A stretch of DNA of 64,000 bases from Teredinibacter haidensis (GTDB lineage Bacteria; Pseudomonadota; Gammaproteobacteria; Pseudomonadales; Cellvibrionaceae), in contig NZ_CP060084.1 in NCBI RefSeq assembly GCF_014211975.1, forward strand, positions 124,001 through 188,000. The letters run 5' to 3'. This document shows positions 52,698-59,739 of the stretch, piece by piece. A program made the translations under genes and the position numbers. Numbering within the stretch: the first letter of the stretch is position 1; every line of letters begins with the position of its first letter. The notes beneath the pieces were generated by a model. It made no database searches and had not been told where the DNA came from. It was given only the letters and a program-made list of their open reading frames with translations.

Positions 52698-54224
52698 ATG
52701 GACGTGGTGAACGGAGACTTAACCGTGGCTTCAAAAGCTTTTGTCGCAGGGATTCCCAGCTCGGTGTCGACTGTGTTTGTAGAAATCTGCAAACAGCAGG
52801 GCTATGACGTGACCTGCTGCGAGGATAGAGCCACAGCTTTGGTCGCCATTGAGGAGCAAAGCTTTGATTTGGTATGTCTTGGGAGTGGCATAAAAAACGC
52901 TAGCCCGTTTGATCTTTGCAAAATAATGCGTAGGCACTCGAGCTGGCGTGATTGCCTGATAGTCTTGGTTACTGATCGGCCGGAATCTGGTCTGATCGAA
53001 AAGGCATTTTCAGCCGGATTTAGCGAATCTTTTAGCTCCACGCAGCTGGATGCCTTAGCAACATTTATTACCCGTTACGGTAACTACCGCCGTTCCATAG
53101 AGGGGCGTGTGTTGTTAGTAGAGGATTCGGCCGTGCTTCAGCAGGTCGTTAAGTTGATGTTGGTACAGGTTGGGCTAGAGGTGGTGTGTAGCGAATCGGT
53201 CAAGGCTGCGCAGGAAGAACTGGAGAGCGGATCATTCGACCTTATTATCACCGATGTGGTACTGAAGGGGGATTTGACCGGGCTGGATCTGATCGCCCGG
53301 GTCAGGCGAATGGAAGGGGTTCGGGGGGACGTCCCCGTACTGGTGATGTCTAACTATCAGTCGTCCGCGCAACGTTTAGCGCCGTTCCGTATAGGGGCAG
53401 ACGATTATATTTCCAAACCTGTTGATGGTGATGCGCTAACGGCGCGTTCGCTTCGTTTAATCGAATCCTACCAACTGCTGGTAACCGTGCGTGACCAACA
53501 ACGAAAGCAAGAGAAAACCAACCATCTGATGGGGCAAATGCTTAGCCGTGTGAGCCACGAGTGTCGTAACTCGATGAATATCATCTTGGGTATTTCGAAG
53601 CTGTTATTGCGTAAAAACGATGTTAATAAAGACCAAACAAACAAAATAGAAATGATCATCAATGCTGGGAAGCACCAGTTGTCGCTGCTTAACGATATTT
53701 TGGATTACACCAAACTGAATTCTGGGGATATTGATTTTCGGCCCAGTATCACGGCTGTTGGTGAAATTGTGAGTGAGGCTGTTGGACTGTTTGAGCAAAG
53801 TTGTGAAGATCGTGGCTTAACGATGGAGTTTTCGGTTTCTCCTGAGGTGCCGGAGCATTGTTTTCTCGACGTGCGTCTGGTCAAACAGGTTTTGATTAAC
53901 CTACTGGCTAACGCAGCTAAATATACTACTGAAGGTAGGGTTTCGGTATCGGTGGCGGTTGATAGTGTATTAAACAAAGGTCCCATGCTCGTATTTTCAG
54001 TGCGGGACACCGGGCGGGGAATTGCTCGAGAGGAGCTTAGGTTGTTGTTCTCAGAATTTAAGCAATCCCGTATAGGTCATGAAGTGGGCGGCGGAACGGG
54101 GCTGGGTTTGTCTCTGTGTCTAGGTTTCGCCCAAGTGATGGGCGGAGAAATAGATGTTCGATCAGCTGTGGGAAAAGGTAGCGAGTTTTTGCTTCGCTTG
54201 CCTTTGGTAGAAAAAACACGCTAA
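52698..54224 (+). CDS. Hybrid histidine kinase with degenerate plus intact receiver domains
   Basis: A 508-residue soluble protein with three parts. Residues about 12-128 are a receiver-like domain in which the phosphoacceptor Asp is replaced by Gly62 (FDLVCLGSGI), so it should not be phosphorylated. Residues about 136-255 are a complete receiver, VLLVEDS with Asp186 as acceptor and SKP with Lys240. A coiled linker leads to a HisKA domain with His287 (SRVSHECRNSMN) and an ATPase domain with LINLLANAAKYT, DTGRGI and GGGTGLGLSL. There is no membrane segment or output domain. It resembles kinases that take part in phosphorelays or are controlled by an N-terminal receiver. It follows the Ser/Thr kinase after 196 bp. 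Confidence 0.9.
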   Translation: MDVVNGDLTVASKAFVAGIPSSVSTVFVEICKQQGYDVTCCEDRATALVAIEEQSFDLVCLGSGIKNASPFDLCKIMRRHSSWRDCLIVLVTDRPESGLIEKAFSAGFSESFSSTQLDALATFITRYGNYRRSIEGRVLLVEDSAVLQQVVKLMLVQVGLEVVCSESVKAAQEELESGSFDLIITDVVLKGDLTGLDLIARVRRMEGVRGDVPVLVMSNYQSSAQRLAPFRIGADDYISKPVDGDALTARSLRLIESYQLLVTVRDQQRKQEKTNHLMGQMLSRVSHECRNSMNIILGISKLLLRKNDVNKDQTNKIEMIINAGKHQLSLLNDILDYTKLNSGDIDFRPSITAVGEIVSEAVGLFEQSCEDRGLTMEFSVSPEVPEHCFLDVRLVKQVLINLLANAAKYTTEGRVSVSVAVDSVLNKGPMLVFSVRDTGRGIAREELRLLFSEFKQSRIGHEVGGGTGLGLSLCLGFAQVMGGEIDVRSAVGKGSEFLLRLPLVEKTR

Positions 54225-54240
54225 GAGAAATGCTCTAGCA

Positions 54241-54453
54241 TTAGGCTACATTGTAGTACACAGAGTTGTAGGAGGAACTCGTTCCACTACTGCCAAGCGC
54301 ATCTGAAATAATTTCGTGTGCCAGACAAGTACATTTACCGCACTGGGTGGCAACACCCAATTGATCTTGCACAGCGGCAAGGCTATCGGCGCCGTTACTC
54401 ACCGCATCGCGGATATCGGAGTCTTTAATGCCTTTACACAAACATACGTACAT
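54241..54453 (-). CDS. bfd: Bacterioferritin-associated ferredoxin
   Basis: A 70-residue [2Fe-2S] protein. The four cluster ligands are Cys4, Cys6, Cys38 and Cys41, in MYVCLCKGI and ATQCGKCTC; an extra Cys43 is present. Bfd donates electrons to bacterioferritin so that stored Fe(III) is released as Fe(II). The C-terminal tail (SSGTSSSYNS) is Ser-rich and variable. No bfr gene is adjacent. The promoter, with a Fur-like box over its -35 element, lies at 54516-54546, which fits induction under iron shortage. Confidence 0.95.
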   Translation of the reverse strand: MYVCLCKGIKDSDIRDAVSNGADSLAAVQDQLGVATQCGKCTCLAHEIISDALGSSGTSSSYNSVYYNVA

Positions 54454-54515
54454 AGCTTTTCTGAATACTCTTAACCAGTATGGACTAACGGGTGGTTAGT
54501 TAGTGAACAATACCA

Positions 54516-54544
54516 AGGTTAGTGCTAATGGGAATGATTGTCAA
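54516..54544 (-). promoter_or_regulatory. bfd promoter (-35 and -10)
   Basis: On the minus strand TTGACA (54539-54544) and TAACCT (54516-54521) are separated by 17 bases, a textbook sigma-70 layout, about 60 bp before the bfd ATG. Confidence 0.7.
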
Positions 54545-54546
54545 TT
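54527..54546. promoter_or_regulatory. Fur box over the bfd promoter
   Basis: AATGGGAATGATTGTCAATT matches the Fur consensus core GGAATGATT closely and overlaps the -35 box, so Fe-Fur should block RNA polymerase. The rest of the gap to 54871 contains the GGGAGA ribosome-binding site of the peroxiredoxin gene and no further gene I can support. Confidence 0.7.
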
Positions 54547-54871
54547 AGTTTTGTGATTGGTTTTTGCCTTGAATCAATGATTTCGGTTATAAGCTGTGCC
54601 ACGGGTAAAGCTGTTTTCTCGTGTACTTGGCGGCGGTAATAGCTCTATGTCAGTTATATCCAAGTTGGTAAGGCTATTAGTATTTTTCGGCCTTAGTGAT
54701 ATATAAAATTAATGAAGAGTTGGTGAGTTGGGTGTGTATTATTACCCCTCACTATGAGTGTTGACGTGTTGATTGGCTGTTGTTTGAGCGCCGATAACAT
54801 GTCAGCAGATCCATCCAAAGAACACACATCTTTTCCATTCGTTTTACTAACAGTTATCAAGGGAGATAAAA

Positions 54872-55474
54872 ATGGGCGTACTAGTCGGAAAATCTGCTCC
54901 AGACTTCACAGCACCTGCCGTTTTGGGCAGCGGTGAAATTGTTGACTCTTTCAGTTTCGCGGAAGCGACAAAAGGCAAGAAGGCCGTTGTTTTCTTCTAT
55001 CCATTGGACTTTACCTTTGTATGTCCTTCCGAGTTGTTGGCTTTCGATCACCGTATAGCTGAGTTCGAAAAGCGCGGTGTTGAAGTTATTGGTGTTTCTA
55101 TCGATTCTCACTTTTCTCACAACGCATGGCGTAATACTGCAATTAACGACGGTGGTATTGGCCCAGTGAAGTACACTCTGGTTGCCGATATCACACACGC
55201 TATTTGTCAAGCCTATGACGTTGAATCGGAAGGTGGTGTTGCTTTCCGTGGCTCTTTCCTGATCGACGAAGATGGTTTGGTTCGTCACCAGGTTGTCAAC
55301 GATTTGCCTTTGGGTCGTAATGTTGATGAGATGCTGCGCATGGTTGACGCGTTGGCGTTCCATCAGGAGCACGGTGAAGTATGTCCTGCGGGTTGGCAGG
55401 AAGGTGATTCTGGTATGGACGCTTCTCCAGAAGGCGTTGCCAAGTACCTGTCTGAGAATGCCGAAAGCCTGTAA
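54872..55474 (+). CDS. Typical 2-Cys peroxiredoxin (AhpC/TSA family)
   Basis: A 200-residue cytoplasmic peroxidase. The peroxidatic Cys51 is in DFTFVCPSE and the resolving Cys171 in EVCPAGW; Thr48 and an Arg further on complete the active site. The motifs GGIG and a C-terminal YL-like segment (KYL) point to the sensitive type that can be overoxidised. It reduces hydrogen peroxide and organic peroxides with thioredoxin or AhpF; no ahpF is adjacent. Gene order bfd/peroxiredoxin links iron release to peroxide defence. A GGGAGA ribosome-binding site precedes the ATG, and a strong terminator follows. Confidence 0.95.
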   Translation: MGVLVGKSAPDFTAPAVLGSGEIVDSFSFAEATKGKKAVVFFYPLDFTFVCPSELLAFDHRIAEFEKRGVEVIGVSIDSHFSHNAWRNTAINDGGIGPVKYTLVADITHAICQAYDVESEGGVAFRGSFLIDEDGLVRHQVVNDLPLGRNVDEMLRMVDALAFHQEHGEVCPAGWQEGDSGMDASPEGVAKYLSENAESL

Positions 55475-55492
55475 GCTTTTAGCTATACGAAG

Positions 55493-55520
55493 AAAAAGCC
55501 AGTGTTACACTGGCTTTTTT
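55493..55520. terminator. Intrinsic terminator after the peroxiredoxin gene
   Basis: AAAAAGCCAGTG pairs with CACTGGCTTTTT around TTA (12 bp), continuing into further T. It lies between convergent genes and could serve both strands. Confidence 0.92.
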
Positions 55521-55582
55521 TGGCTTTCATTTTATCGAAAGAGCCTTCGAGTTTGGAGTAGCCAATGGATTGCCCACAAGAG

Positions 55583-56167
55583 CTACCGCCAATTTTTACT
55601 CCACGCATCAATCACTTTGCTCGAATAGGTATAGCGTCCATAGCTGCCATTGTAGCGAGCCAGGGCGTTGGCCCAGTGGCCTTTTTCTTTGTCGAGATAA
55701 TGTTTGAGAATGGTACAGCCGTATTTAAGGTTGGTAACTAGATCAATTAAATTGTCGCTGTCTCGTCCAATTTCATGCTTCCAAAAAGGCATGATCTGCA
55801 TCATACCCTGCGCGCCCACGCGAGATACCGCATAGCGATTGAAGTGACTTTCGATTTGAATAACGGCCAGTACAAATTCTGGTGGCAACTTTGCCCGCTT
55901 GGCTGCGCGATGAACTTCTTTTAAGACGTTTAATCGGTAATCCGTGTCGGCTATATATTTTTCGAGAACAGTGGATTTTTGCATAAGCCAGACTTCGGCA
56001 TCGAAACGGTCCTCAAAGCTGTCGGCTTCGGAAATAGTTTGCAGTAGTTTTTGGCGAAGCTCGTCGTCTACCTGCTCGAGATTGGCATGGCCAGGGAGAG
56101 AGCTCAGTAATAGGCCCGTATAAAAAACGGTGTAAAGTATGAGTTTTAGTGTACGGGCCGGGTTCAT
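55583..56167 (-). CDS. Lytic transglycosylase, SLT domain
   Basis: A 194-residue exported enzyme with a signal peptide (to about residue 27) and an SLT domain in the C-terminal half. Catalytic Glu106 lies in IQIESHFN, then SRVGAQGMMQIMPFW and ARYNGSYGRYTY, the equivalent of the AYNAG motif. About 70 residues between signal and domain are helical and charged. The ATG is four bases after the proS stop, so it is probably cotranscribed with proS. It should cleave peptidoglycan in the periplasm. It differs from the enzyme at 30890 by its longer N-terminal part. Confidence 0.92.
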   Translation of the reverse strand: MNPARTLKLILYTVFYTGLLLSSLPGHANLEQVDDELRQKLLQTISEADSFEDRFDAEVWLMQKSTVLEKYIADTDYRLNVLKEVHRAAKRAKLPPEFVLAVIQIESHFNRYAVSRVGAQGMMQIMPFWKHEIGRDSDNLIDLVTNLKYGCTILKHYLDKEKGHWANALARYNGSYGRYTYSSKVIDAWSKNWR

Positions 56168-56171
56168 AGTT

Positions 56172-57902
56172 CTAAAGGGTTATATTGTTTTTTAGGAAAT
56201 CAACAATTTGCTCAAGGGCAATTTGCTGGTTGTCGCTATCGCGGCGGCCTTTGTATTCGATATTGCCTTCTTTCAAGCCGCGGTCGCCAACCACAATGCG
56301 GTGGGGAATACCCATTAATTCAATATCCGCCAGCATGGCGCCCAAGCGCGCTTTGTTTTCGTCCATTAACAAAACATCGTAGCCAAGGGTCTGGAGTTCC
56401 GCGTAGAGTTGTTCACACTTTTCGGCAACGGCTTCAGATTTGTGCATGTTGATGGGCACAATCGCAATATGGAAAGGTGCAATGGCCTCCGGCCAAATAA
56501 TACCGTTTTCGTCGTAATTCTGCTCAATGGCAGACGCCACAATGCGCGAAACTCCAATGCCGTAGCAGCCCATTATCATCGTGATATCTTTACCGTTTTC
56601 ATTTAGTACGGTCGCTTTCATGGCCTCGGAGTATTTGGTTCCCAGTTGAAAAATATGGCCAACTTCAATGCCGCGTTTGATTTCCAGGGTGCCTTTTCCG
56701 TCGGGGCTGGGATCACCGACAACAACGTTGCGAAGATCTTCTACGCGTATGTAATTTGCCTGCCCTTCTTTCCAGTTCACATCAGTCAAGTGGGCGTCGG
56801 TTTTGTTCGCGCCGCAAACGAAATTGACGGCGGCAGCGGCGGAACGGTCAGCGATTACCGCGATGCCTAAACCAATTGGGCCAAGAGAACCGACTTCTGC
56901 GCCCAGTTCGTCTTTAATGCGTTCTTCGGGTGCAAAGGTAAGGGGCTCGGCTACTTCTGGTAGTTTCGCAGCTTTAACGGCGTTTAGCGTGTGATCACCA
57001 CGCAGCACTATAGCGACCAGCGGTTGGGTTTCACCATCTTCAGCATCACCCAATACCACCAGCGTTTTAAGTGTGTTTTTGGCTTCTACGTTTAAGAATG
57101 TTGCGACTTCTTCGATCGTTTTTTGTCCGGGGGTGGCGACTTCTTTCATGTCATCCGCAAGTTCAGCATCGCTGGGTAGGGGGGCAACCGCCTCGGCCAT
57201 TTCTATATTTGCGGCGTAGCTGCTCTCGGAGCTAAAGGCGATATCGTCTTCACCGCTATCGGCAAGAACATGAAATTCGTGGGAGCCAGAACCGCCGATG
57301 GAGCCAGTGTCGGCCAGCACGGGGCGATACTCTAGGCCAATGCGATCGAAGATCTTGCAGTAGGCGCTGTGCATGACATCGTAGGTTTGCTGCAGAGATT
57401 CCTGGGAGGCGTGAAAAGAGTAGGCGTCTTTCATCAGGAATTCGCGCGCGCGCATAACGCCAAAGCGGGGGCGAACCTCATCGCGAAATTTGGTTTGAAT
57501 CTGGTAAAAGTTCGCGGGTAGCTGTTTATAGCTCTTTATTTCGTTGCGAACTAGGTCGGTAATGACTTCCTCATGGGTTGGACCCAGGCAGAACGAGCGA
57601 TCGTGACGGTCCTTTATGCGCAATAACTCGGGTCCGTATTGTTGCCAGCGTCCGGATTCTTCCCACAGCTCGGAAGGCTGAACGACGGGCATTAGTAGTT
57701 CCTGGGAGCCGGATTTGTCCATTTCTTCGCGTACAATATTTTCTACTTTACGTAATACGCGCAAGCCTACCGGCAGCCAGTTGTACAGGCCCGAGGCCAT
57801 TTTGCGGATCATACCCGCTTTTAGCATCAGTTTGTGGCTAATAACCTCGGCGTCGGCTGGGGTCTCTTTTTGGGTGGCAATCAGGTACTGACTGGTACGC
57901 AT
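56172..57902 (-). CDS. proS: Prolyl-tRNA synthetase
   Basis: A 576-residue class II aminoacyl-tRNA synthetase of the bacterial type. Motif 1 and 2 regions are in the N-terminal part (RKVENIVREEMDKSGSQELLMPVVQP in pieces; FRDEVRPRFGVMRAREFLMKDAYSF in pieces). The YbaK-like editing insertion covers about residues 225-400 and removes Ala-tRNA(Pro). Motif 3 with GCYGIGVSRIVASAIEQ and the anticodon-binding domain follow. It charges tRNA(Pro) with proline. Length is normal (E. coli ProS is 572). A lytic transglycosylase gene follows after four bases. Confidence 0.97.
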   Translation of the reverse strand: MRTSQYLIATQKETPADAEVISHKLMLKAGMIRKMASGLYNWLPVGLRVLRKVENIVREEMDKSGSQELLMPVVQPSELWEESGRWQQYGPELLRIKDRHDRSFCLGPTHEEVITDLVRNEIKSYKQLPANFYQIQTKFRDEVRPRFGVMRAREFLMKDAYSFHASQESLQQTYDVMHSAYCKIFDRIGLEYRPVLADTGSIGGSGSHEFHVLADSGEDDIAFSSESSYAANIEMAEAVAPLPSDAELADDMKEVATPGQKTIEEVATFLNVEAKNTLKTLVVLGDAEDGETQPLVAIVLRGDHTLNAVKAAKLPEVAEPLTFAPEERIKDELGAEVGSLGPIGLGIAVIADRSAAAAVNFVCGANKTDAHLTDVNWKEGQANYIRVEDLRNVVVGDPSPDGKGTLEIKRGIEVGHIFQLGTKYSEAMKATVLNENGKDITMIMGCYGIGVSRIVASAIEQNYDENGIIWPEAIAPFHIAIVPINMHKSEAVAEKCEQLYAELQTLGYDVLLMDENKARLGAMLADIELMGIPHRIVVGDRGLKEGNIEYKGRRDSDNQQIALEQIVDFLKNNITL

Positions 57903-58064
57903 GTGAATCCTTAAGCTGTAGAATCAGGAAAAGTTATACTTACTTTGGCTAGACTTTAGATAGATCCAAAGATAGCCCGGTATTTTACGGCGCCTATAAG
58001 ACTGTGGACAAGTCTAAAACTTCGGTGTTTGTATAAAGCTTACTGGTTTTAATGAGGAGATAAT

Positions 58065-58529
58065 ATGTTTGAACTTCATCCGCAACTCGTGCAAGACACG
58101 GTACCCCTGGGGCAATTTAAGCTATCACTGGTGCTGCTTCACAAGGATGCCAATTATCCCTGGTGCGTACTGGTTCCAAAGCGATCGGGAATTCGAGAAA
58201 TCCACCATTTGAGTGTGGTTGATCAGCAGCAGTTGATACGTGAGTCGAGCCACCTGTCGGAGGTTATGACATCCCTGTTTGCACCTACAACTATGAATAT
58301 TGCGGCATTGGGTAATATTGTGCAGCAGCTTCATGTCCACCATGTGGCCAGATATGACGGTGATGCAGCCTGGCCCGCATCTGTTTGGGGTGTCAAAGCG
58401 CCCGTCGAATATGAGTCGGGTGCGCTTGCTCATCGAGTGGAGCGCCTGCAGGATTCACTGGTAGGAGAAGGTTTTGAGGCGCAGACCATGGTGGATGACA
58501 GTAATAGTTCGCCAGGTTTTACGCCTTAG
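58065..58529 (+). CDS. HIT-family protein
   Basis: A 154-residue histidine-triad protein. The triad QLHVHHVAR stands near residue 90, after NIAALGNIVQQ, and WCVLVPKR and EIHHLS in the N-terminal half are usual for the family. HIT proteins hydrolyse or transfer nucleotides from nucleoside phosphoramidates or dinucleotides; the substrate of this subgroup is not known. It is divergent from proS with 162 bp between them and meets the HU-like gene head-on at a perfect terminator. Confidence 0.92.
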   Translation: MFELHPQLVQDTVPLGQFKLSLVLLHKDANYPWCVLVPKRSGIREIHHLSVVDQQQLIRESSHLSEVMTSLFAPTTMNIAALGNIVQQLHVHHVARYDGDAAWPASVWGVKAPVEYESGALAHRVERLQDSLVGEGFEAQTMVDDSNSSPGFTP

Positions 58530-58534
58530 TAGAG

Positions 58535-58582
58535 CAGCAGATACAAAAAAGCCCGCTTCTGCGGGCTTTTTTGTATCTGCTG
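58535..58582. terminator. Bidirectional terminator with perfect 22-bp arms
   Basis: The arms 58535-58556 and 58561-58582 are perfectly complementary over 22 bp, around the loop TTCT. The core GCCCGC/GCGGGC is flanked by six A and six T, so it terminates in both directions between the HIT and HU-like genes. Confidence 0.95.
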
Positions 58583-58596
58583 AAGAGTCGAAAGGC

Positions 58597-59016
58597 TTAT
58601 TCTGCCATTTCTTTCAGTTTCTTCAGTGGGCGCAGTTTAACCTGGATGCTGGCGGGCTTGGCAGCAAACATGGCCTCTTCACCGGTAAAGGGATTTATTC
58701 CTTTGCGAGCTTTGCGGGCAGGCTTTTTCACGGTCACAATTTTGAACAGGCCGGGCATAACGAATTCACCGCAAGCGCGCTTTTTGATGTGACCTTCGAT
58801 AATGTCGGTCAGCTGGTCTAGAACCGCACTAACGTCCTTCTTGGGGAGTTCAGTGCTTTCGGCGATCTGGGTAAGAATTTGTGTTTTTGAGAAACGCTCT
58901 TTAACCGCTACGATCTTTTTAACAGGAGCGGCTTTTGCAGCGGCTTTTACTGGAGCTTTCTTTACGGGTGCTTTACGGGCTGGGGCCTTTTTTGCTGGTG
59001 CCTTACGTGCTGCCAT
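58597..59016 (-). CDS. HU-family DNA-binding protein with lysine/proline/alanine-rich N-terminal tail
   Basis: A 139-residue protein from ATG 59016, with GAGG upstream; the frame is open to 59046. The first 40 or so residues are a basic low-complexity tail of KAPAKKAP and KAPVKKAP repeats, like histone H1 tails. The rest (about 45-139) is an HU/IHF domain: SKTQILTQIAESTELPKKDVSAVLDQL in pieces, GEFVMPGLFKI, the DNA-contact arm with RKARKGINPFTGEE, and FAAKPAS. HU proteins bend and compact DNA; the tail should add non-specific DNA binding. It resembles HU-like proteins with basic tails found in several Proteobacteria. Confidence 0.93.
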   Translation of the reverse strand: MAARKAPAKKAPARKAPVKKAPVKAAAKAAPVKKIVAVKERFSKTQILTQIAESTELPKKDVSAVLDQLTDIIEGHIKKRACGEFVMPGLFKIVTVKKPARKARKGINPFTGEEAMFAAKPASIQVKLRPLKKLKEMAE

Positions 59017-59046
59017 AGGTAAACCTCGGGTTTTATTTGTTATCAA

Positions 59047-59401
59047 TAGAAATTGTTGGCGGCATATTCAGTCTGTTATATACGGAGCAAATACGTCCTT
59101 TATCGAGCGGTGCCGCGCCTGGGGTATATATAGTGTATTCAAACCCGTGCAGCAACAAAAAAGTGCTATATATAAGGACTTTTTGCCTTTTTGGCTGTTT
59201 TTAGCTCACCGTATAGGGGCCTGGCGCTGGAATAGTTGCCGTATTAGGTAGTGTGTCGTCACAAGATCCCGGTGCCGTGATTACACTACCGCTGGTCACG
59301 CCTTCATCAATGCCGGGGGCTGGGGTATAATGCCCCGCTTTTTTTGTGAGATCGAAGCTGTTGAGCAATTTTGGGGTTTAACAGCGTGGAGTTAGAAATT
59401 T
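59047..59401. other. Divergent intergenic region with a likely fmdB-aspS-yebC promoter
   Basis: The 355 bp between the HU-like gene and fmdB-like gene contain TATAAT at 59326-59331 with TTCATC 17 bases upstream (59303-59308), about 70 bp before the FmdB-type gene. The -10 box sits in a small GGGG/CCCC hairpin. No gene is visible here. Confidence 0.5.
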
Positions 59402-59689
59402 ATGCCCATTTATGAATATCGCTGTGAGAGTTGTGGCCACGAGCTGGAAGCTCTACAGAAAATGAGTGATTCACCTTTGGTGGATTGCCCTGAATGTAAC
59501 GATGCCGGTTTGAAAAAGAAGGTCTCAGCGGCGGCTTTTCGCCTGAAAGGTGGTGGCTGGTACGAGACTGATTATAAGTCGGGAAAGAAAAAGAACCTTG
59601 CCAGCAATGATTCTTCCTCGCCCACGAGCAGTCAATCGGATACCAAAGCGCCTTCTAGCAACGGTACCGGCAAGCCGAATAAGAGCTAG
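59402..59689 (+). CDS. FmdB-family zinc-ribbon protein
   Basis: A 95-residue protein with an N-terminal zinc ribbon: YEYRCESCG (Cys8, Cys11) and DCPECN (two Cys near residues 29-32), the CxxC pair of the FmdB/CxxC-CxxC-SSSS family. The middle has RLKGGGWYETDYKSGKK, usual for the family, and the C-terminal third is Ser/Lys/Thr-rich and disordered. The function of the family is unknown; the gene often precedes aspS, as it does here, 11 bp before the longest aspS frame and 50 bp before the likely aspS start. Confidence 0.92.
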   Translation: MPIYEYRCESCGHELEALQKMSDSPLVDCPECNDAGLKKKVSAAAFRLKGGGWYETDYKSGKKKNLASNDSSSPTSSQSDTKAPSSNGTGKPNKS

Positions 59690-59739
59690 GCAGGTGTTAA
59701 TTGCTAAATGAAATTATTAAACTTACGGGAATAGAAACC

